8,353 nucleotides of DNA, taken from positions 1-8,353 of the forward strand of contig SPDA01000063.1 of the NCBI GenBank assembly GCA_004525155.1. The letters are read 5' to 3'. The translations under genes were made by a program, and so were the position numbers. The notes beneath the pieces are model-generated. The model had not been told where the DNA came from. It searched no databases and saw only the letters and a program-made list of their open reading frames with translations. Below, piece by piece: positions 4,681-8,353 of the stretch; positions within the stretch are counted from its first letter, which is position 1; each line of letters starts with the position of its first letter. Origin of the DNA: Spirochaetales bacterium (GTDB lineage: Bacteria; Spirochaetota; Spirochaetia; SPDA01).

Positions 4681-6192
4681 TTATCCGCTGTAGCCGAGCT
4701 CCCGGAGCGCCCCGGCGGCCGTCTCCGCCTCATCCCAGGGGATGGGGCCTTCCCGGTAGACGATGCTCCCCTCGTGCCCCTTGCCGAGCAGCAGGACCAC
4801 ATCTCCCGGCCGGGCCCGTCCAAGGGCCTCGCCTATCGCTTTCCGCCGGTCCGGCACCATCAGCACGGAGCCGTTGCGTACTTTATCCGGACAGCCTGCA
4901 GCAATTTCCCGCAGAATGGTCATGGGCTCTTCGCCCCGGGGGTCCTCATCCGCCAGAACGATAATGTCCGCGTAATGCGAGGCAATATTCCCCTGGATGG
5001 GGCGCTTGTCAATGTCCCGCTCTCCCGCGGAGCCGAATACGGCTATGAGTCTCGCAGGACACTGCCCGCGCACCAGGGGAAAGAGTTTCTGAAACGCGCC
5101 GGGAGTGTGGGCGTAATCCACGATGACGGTGAAAGGCTGCCCCATGGAGATGACCTGCATCCTTCCGGGCACAGGTTTAAGCTGCGGGAGGAGGGGAACG
5201 ATATCCGCCGCCTTTACACCGGTGAGTTTCATCACGCAGAGCAGGGCTGCGAGCGTATTCTCCACATTGAAGAGGCCGGGGAGATTGATGACCGCGGGCA
5301 GGGTTTTCTTTCCCATCCTAAGGGAAAACCCGATGGAAGAAGCGCTTTCCTCTATGCCGAGGGCCTGAAGATCGGCGCCGGCGTCCGTGAGGCTGAATCC
5401 GTACACAGGCGGGGATGAAGGATTTTCCTCCGCCGCAGCCTTCCGGAAATAACCGCTGCTGGGGTCATCGAGGGTTATCACGCCCAGGCCTGAAAGCCTG
5501 CGGAAAAGGTTCGCCTTGTCGTACATGTATCGCTCGAAGGTGCCGTGGAATTCGAGATGTTCATGGGAAAGGTTCGTGAACACGCCTGCGCGGAAATCAA
5601 CCTCCGCAAGCCTGCCGGTCCTCTCCGAGAGCCCGTGGGAGGTGGCCTCCAGCACCGCGTGGGTTTTGCCCGACAGCACCATGCGGTAGAGTACCTCCTG
5701 CACTTCCAGCGCCTCGGGCGTGGATTGCCTGAAGGTGTTTTTCATCACGTCCCCTTCTGTCTTGAAATGGACCGTGGAAAAGAAACCGCTTTTATATCCC
5801 GCCAGTTCGAGAAGCTGGTGGATGAGGTACACGGTGGTGCTTTTACCGTCCGTGCCTGTAACGCCGGAGACGGCGAGTTTTCCGGAAGGGTAATCGTAAA
5901 ACGACGCGGCAAGGGGCGCCATGGCTGTGCGGGAATCGGCAACTTTTATGTAGGCGATTCCCGGAAGAAGGGTTCCGGGATTTCCGTCGAAAACAACGGC
6001 CCTGGCGCCGGCTTCCGCGGCTTTCTTGATAAAATCATGACCGTCCGTGTGAAGACCCGGGAGCGCGAAAAAGACGAATCCGGGACCGGTCTTGCGGGAA
6101 TCATAGGCGAGGCCGCTAATCGAATGGTCCTCAAACTGAAGTATTTCCTTAACCTTAAGACTTTTAATAAGATGCGATAATTTTTTTGCCAA
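4681..6192 (-). CDS. murE: MurE, UDP-N-acetylmuramoyl-L-alanyl-D-glutamate--amino acid ligase
   Basis: This cytoplasmic Mur ligase adds the third residue (diamino acid) to the peptidoglycan stem peptide, using ATP. At 503 residues it has full family length. Domain 1 carries LAYDSRKTGPGFVFFAL (28-44). The ATP P-loop is TGTDGKSTT (112-120), then EATSHGLS (182-189) and TNLSHEHLEFHGTFERYMYDKANLF (206-230), where Lys226 is the usual carbamylated lysine. The C-terminal domain has DYAHTP (359-364), GSAGERDIDKRP (387-398) and GKGHE (470-474). The specificity loop reads DEDPRGEE (415-422) rather than DNPR of meso-diaminopimelate enzymes; it resembles DDPRGE of Thermotoga maritima MurE, so lysine or ornithine is possible. 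The only in-frame start near the N terminus is TTG 6192-6190, preceded by AGGCGG 8 nt upstream and bounded by an in-frame stop at 6210. It lies 22 nt behind the tRNA editing gene, likely in one operon. Confidence 0.97.
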   Translation of the reverse strand: MAKKLSHLIKSLKVKEILQFEDHSISGLAYDSRKTGPGFVFFALPGLHTDGHDFIKKAAEAGARAVVFDGNPGTLLPGIAYIKVADSRTAMAPLAASFYDYPSGKLAVSGVTGTDGKSTTVYLIHQLLELAGYKSGFFSTVHFKTEGDVMKNTFRQSTPEALEVQEVLYRMVLSGKTHAVLEATSHGLSERTGRLAEVDFRAGVFTNLSHEHLEFHGTFERYMYDKANLFRRLSGLGVITLDDPSSGYFRKAAAEENPSSPPVYGFSLTDAGADLQALGIEESASSIGFSLRMGKKTLPAVINLPGLFNVENTLAALLCVMKLTGVKAADIVPLLPQLKPVPGRMQVISMGQPFTVIVDYAHTPGAFQKLFPLVRGQCPARLIAVFGSAGERDIDKRPIQGNIASHYADIIVLADEDPRGEEPMTILREIAAGCPDKVRNGSVLMVPDRRKAIGEALGRARPGDVVLLLGKGHEGSIVYREGPIPWDEAETAAGALRELGYSG

Positions 6193-6214
6193 GGATAGTG
6201 CCGCCTGTCAGGAA

Positions 6215-6652
6215 TTATTCAAGCCGGAAACGCACCCGGAGAACACCTTCCGCATAATCCGAGGATACAAGGCGGAAGGAACCGATTTCCGATGTATTGC
6301 CCACATGCGCCCCGATGCAGGGGCAGACATCATAACCCCCCACCCGGATAATGCGAATTGCATCACCGGCCTTCTCCGGCAGTTTCGATACGTTGAAATG
6401 CTCGTCCGCGTAAGCCCTGGTGACGAATTCCTCGGTAACAGGGGTCTTCCTGACTATGACGCCGTTGACCTGTCTTTCGAGAAGGGCAGTTTCTTCCGCG
6501 GTCAGGTTCCGTGAAAATTTATAGTCGCATTTTCCCTTTTTGCCGTCCAGGTGGCTCGTGAAGGATCGTGCCGTTCCCATGATTTCCGTCATGGTCCGGT
6601 TTAGAATGTGTTCCGCCGTGTGCATCCTGGGGTCGTATTTTTTATCGGACAT
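6215..6652 (-). CDS. AlaX-type alanyl-tRNA editing protein
   Basis: This is a stand-alone homologue of the second additional (editing) domain of alanyl-tRNA synthetase, which hydrolyses mischarged Ser-tRNA(Ala) or Gly-tRNA(Ala). With the ATG at 6652 it has 145 residues. The zinc site is visible: HTAEH, residues 11-15 from this ATG, gives the HxxxH pair, and CPCIGAHVGNT, residues 110-120, gives the C-x3-H pair (Cys112 and His116). The following SEIGSFRL is typical. A TTG at 6670 would add six residues (start MSRYNI). I prefer the ATG because the predicted transcription start lies near 6668, but neither start has a convincing ribosome binding site, so the choice is open. There is no N-terminal OB-like domain, so it is a short form. 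The gene ends 22 nt before murE. The residue count from the TTG start is 151. Confidence 0.85.
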   Translation of the reverse strand: MSDKKYDPRMHTAEHILNRTMTEIMGTARSFTSHLDGKKGKCDYKFSRNLTAEETALLERQVNGVIVRKTPVTEEFVTRAYADEHFNVSKLPEKAGDAIRIIRVGGYDVCPCIGAHVGNTSEIGSFRLVSSDYAEGVLRVRFRLE

Positions 6653-6674
6653 GATGTTATACCGGCTCAATAAT

Positions 6675-6704
6675 AGTATATACCCGTTTCTTTGTACAAT
6701 ACAA
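6675..6704 (-). promoter_or_regulatory. Probable promoter of alaX-murE
   Basis: On the minus strand TATACT (6680-6675) matches 5 of 6 -10 bases, with TTGTAT (6704-6699) 18 nt upstream as a weak -35. Transcription would start near 6668, leaving about 16 nt before the ATG at 6652 or starting on the TTG codon at 6670-6668. It is preceded by the motif CGGGTATA, shared with the divergent promoter. Confidence 0.5.
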
Positions 6705-6746
6705 AAGGCAGGAATATCACCGGCCCTTATAATCCGGAAAGCCTGC

Positions 6747-6776
6747 TTGAAGAAATTCCTGCTAAGCGGGTATACT
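6747..6776 (+). promoter_or_regulatory. Probable promoter of the adenine methyltransferase gene
   Basis: TTGAAG (6747-6752) and TATACT (6771-6776) are 18 nt apart; start of transcription would be near 6783, just ahead of the ribosome binding site. A perfect TATAAT also occurs at 6728-6733 but has no usable -35 at 16-18 nt, so it is a second, weaker candidate. Confidence 0.5.
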
Positions 6777-6788
6777 TTAACAAACGGC

Positions 6789-6795
6789 AGGGGAG
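6789..6795 (+). promoter_or_regulatory. Ribosome binding site of the adenine methyltransferase gene
   Basis: AGGGGAG lies 7 nt before the GTG at 6803. It supports this start over the in-frame GTG at 6836, which has no well-placed site. Confidence 0.8.
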
Positions 6796-6802
6796 ATTAC
6801 AG

Positions 6803-8353
6803 GTGAACGGGGGGAAAGGTTTCAGTGTTTCAGGCGTGCGGGATGCCCCCGGCCCTTTTCTGACGAGGCAGCTCATCGCCTACATCGGCAACAAGAGGAG
6901 GCTCCTGCCGTTCCTTCGGGAGACCATCGGGAGCCTGCCCGGCGCCGGTGAAGGCAGGGCGTTTCTCGACCCCTTTGCCGGAAGCGGTTCCGTTTCCAGG
7001 CTGGCAAAGGTCATGGGCTTCGCCGCCCATGCCAATGACTGGGAATTCTATTCATGGGTCATCAATACATGCTATTTAGCTATTGACTTGAGGGAATCGG
7101 AAATGCTGTTCCCGGACAAGGGCGGCATGACGGGAGCCTTTGCCCTGCTCAGGGACGCCCCGCCCGCCGAGGATCCCTATATAAGCAGGTTTTACGCACC
7201 CGCGGTTACGGCTTCGGCTGATTACCGCAGGGAGCGGCTGTTTTATACCGCGGAGAACGCCCTTTTCATCGACAGCGTGCGCGAGCAAATCGAAAACTGG
7301 TACCCGGGCTGGGACCTCGATCCCCGCGGCCTCAAGGAAAAATGCGTGCTTACCGCTTCTCTCCTTTACGAGGCGGCCACCCACGCAAACACTTCGGGGG
7401 TCTTCAAAGCCTGCCACAAGGGCTTCGGAGGGCACGGAGGCGACGCCCTGGGCCGCATATTGTCTCCCATGGAACTGGAACAGCCCTTTCTTGTAAACGG
7501 AGCGGCCCCCTGCAGCGCGTCCCTTAAGGAAGCTGAAGAATTCGTAAAAGGCCGGCCCGCGCGGATATGCTATCTCGATCCTCCCTACAACTGCCACCAG
7601 TACGGCAGCAATTATTTCATGCTCAACACCATTGCCAGGTGGGACAAACCGGCCGTGAACATGGAAAGGGGGAAGGACGGCAGGTTCAGGGAAAAGGCGG
7701 CAATACGAAAGGACTGGACGGATACACGGTCAGCCTACTGTTATAACTCCGCCGCAGCCGACGCCTTCGCCGGGCTCCTGAACGTCGTGGACGCGGAACA
7801 TATTCTTGTAAGCTACAACACGGAAGGAATAATCCCCTTCGAACAAATGGCGGACATGCTGGCCGCCGGAGGAGAGCTCGGCGTGAGGAGCTCGGATTAC
7901 GTCAAGTACCGCGGGGGAAGACAAAGCCTTACGCGGAAGGTCCACAACATGGAACTGCTCTTCCTCCTGCGCAGGGGGAAAGGATACGGAAAGGGAACAG
8001 GCGAAAAGGAGGAAGGCGGCGCGCGTGAAATCCTGCAGCTTGAAATCCGGCGGATAAAGCTGGAACATGAAATTTTGTCTTTGAGCAGGGAGGCCTTCCA
8101 TCCGGGCCGCGTCAGGGAATTATTTGCGGTCAAGGGGCCGTCAATTCAGCTGACGGGGGGGAACTGTCCCGGGTTCGAGGCATCGATGCGGCATTTTCAT
8201 CGTTTTGAAACCTTCCCTGTACGCGAAGAGCTTGCCTGTTTTTCCGTCGAAGAACTCCTTGCGCTTGACAAAAACCTCAAAGCCTGCAGGTGTGAAGACA
8301 GAAAAGAGGAAGCGGACCTGCTGCTCAGGCTTCTTGAAACAGCCGGCGGCGAC
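6803..8353 (+). CDS. D12-class N6-adenine DNA methyltransferase with long C-terminal extension (3' end missing)
   Basis: The reading frame is open for 517 codons to the right edge without a stop. It encodes an S-adenosylmethionine-dependent DNA N6-adenine methyltransferase of the alpha (D12) order. Motif X is LIAYIGNKRRLL (24-35), motif I is LDPFAGSGS (55-63), and ANDWE (77-81) is motif II. A long target-recognition region follows, then catalytic motif IV YLDPPYN, with DPPY at 259-262, and QYGSNYFMLNTIA (266-278). The methyltransferase core appears to end near residue 393 after VHNMELLFLLRRGK. At least 124 more residues follow, starting with a charged Gly/Lys/Glu linker and helices; I do not recognise this part. 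D12 enzymes are often 260-300 residues, so this one is unusually long. The target site is unknown. It may be an orphan regulator, or the methylase half of a restriction system whose nuclease lies beyond the right edge. G-tracts occur at codons 3-4 and near codon 452. Confidence 0.93.
   Translation, partial: MNGGKGFSVSGVRDAPGPFLTRQLIAYIGNKRRLLPFLRETIGSLPGAGEGRAFLDPFAGSGSVSRLAKVMGFAAHANDWEFYSWVINTCYLAIDLRESEMLFPDKGGMTGAFALLRDAPPAEDPYISRFYAPAVTASADYRRERLFYTAENALFIDSVREQIENWYPGWDLDPRGLKEKCVLTASLLYEAATHANTSGVFKACHKGFGGHGGDALGRILSPMELEQPFLVNGAAPCSASLKEAEEFVKGRPARICYLDPPYNCHQYGSNYFMLNTIARWDKPAVNMERGKDGRFREKAAIRKDWTDTRSAYCYNSAAADAFAGLLNVVDAEHILVSYNTEGIIPFEQMADMLAAGGELGVRSSDYVKYRGGRQSLTRKVHNMELLFLLRRGKGYGKGTGEKEEGGAREILQLEIRRIKLEHEILSLSREAFHPGRVRELFAVKGPSIQLTGGNCPGFEASMRHFHRFETFPVREELACFSVEELLALDKNLKACRCEDRKEEADLLLRLLETAGGD
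6809..6814 (+). repeat. G6 homopolymer just after the methyltransferase start codon
   Basis: Six G residues make up codons 3-4. Loss of one G gives a TGA about 19 codons in, and gain of one G also leads to an early stop. The tract is short for efficient slippage. Confidence 0.9.
8155..8161 (+). repeat. G7 homopolymer within the methyltransferase C-terminal extension
   Basis: Seven G residues span the ACG GGG GGG codons, downstream of the catalytic core. Slippage here would alter only the C-terminal extension. Confidence 0.9.

Noticed and set aside
4582..5418. Long plus-strand open frames opposite murE, such as the 278-codon one
   Set aside because: They are antisense to a clearly conserved murE and have no recognisable domain; high G+C content creates such shadows.
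7076..8133. Minus-strand open frames opposite the methyltransferase
   Set aside because: The plus-strand frame carries motif X, FAGSG and DPPY in the right order with a good ribosome binding site, so the opposite frames are shadows.

Overview
This window looks like the chromosome of a free-living or gut spirochaete, possibly a Treponema or Spirochaeta relative. The support is circumstantial: a MurE with the GTDGKSTT P-loop and a DEDPRGEE specificity loop instead of DNPR, an Rpn/PD-(D/E)XK nuclease with an AEGR repeat tail, a LacI regulator directly upstream of a sugar ABC transporter, and frequent non-ATG starts. No 16S or other phylogenetic marker is present, so the assignment is tentative. 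Base composition rises from roughly half G+C in the left third to clearly more in murE and the methyltransferase.

Everything from position 1 to about 6650 is on the minus strand. Reading in the direction of transcription: an AlaX-type tRNA editing protein (6652-6215) is followed after 37 nt or less by murE (6192-4681), and then by an Rpn-type nuclease (4608-3643) and a two-domain class II aldolase/adducin protein (3618-2317). Next come a vapBC toxin-antitoxin pair (2271-1610), a LacI-family repressor (1413-385), and the first 127 codons of an RbsA/MglA-type sugar ABC ATPase (381-1), which runs off the left edge. On the right, a D12-class adenine DNA methyltransferase starts divergently from alaX at 6803 on the plus strand and runs off the right edge after 517 codons.

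The regulatory DNA is unusually readable. The lacI gene has an A-tract, a consensus -35 and a -10 buried in three head-to-tail 12-bp operator-like sites, which suggests autoregulation of lacI and the transporter genes behind it. The vapBC promoter is overlaid by a perfect 24-bp palindrome that includes the start codon, and the predicted transcription start falls on the A of the vapB ATG, so the mRNA is probably leaderless. The alaX and methyltransferase promoters face away from each other and share a CGGGTATA element around their -10 boxes.

Functionally the window combines cell-wall synthesis (murE), translation quality control (alaX), sugar uptake and metabolism (ABC transporter, LacI, possibly the aldolase), and defence or mobile-type genes (vapBC, rpn, methyltransferase). 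No complete restriction-modification operon, CRISPR array, rRNA, tRNA or insertion sequence is visible. I did not find a clearly undescribed multi-gene system. The strongest oddities are the triple operator, the leaderless vapBC, the aldolase whose second domain has lost its catalytic residues, and the long C-terminal extension and G-tracts of the methyltransferase.
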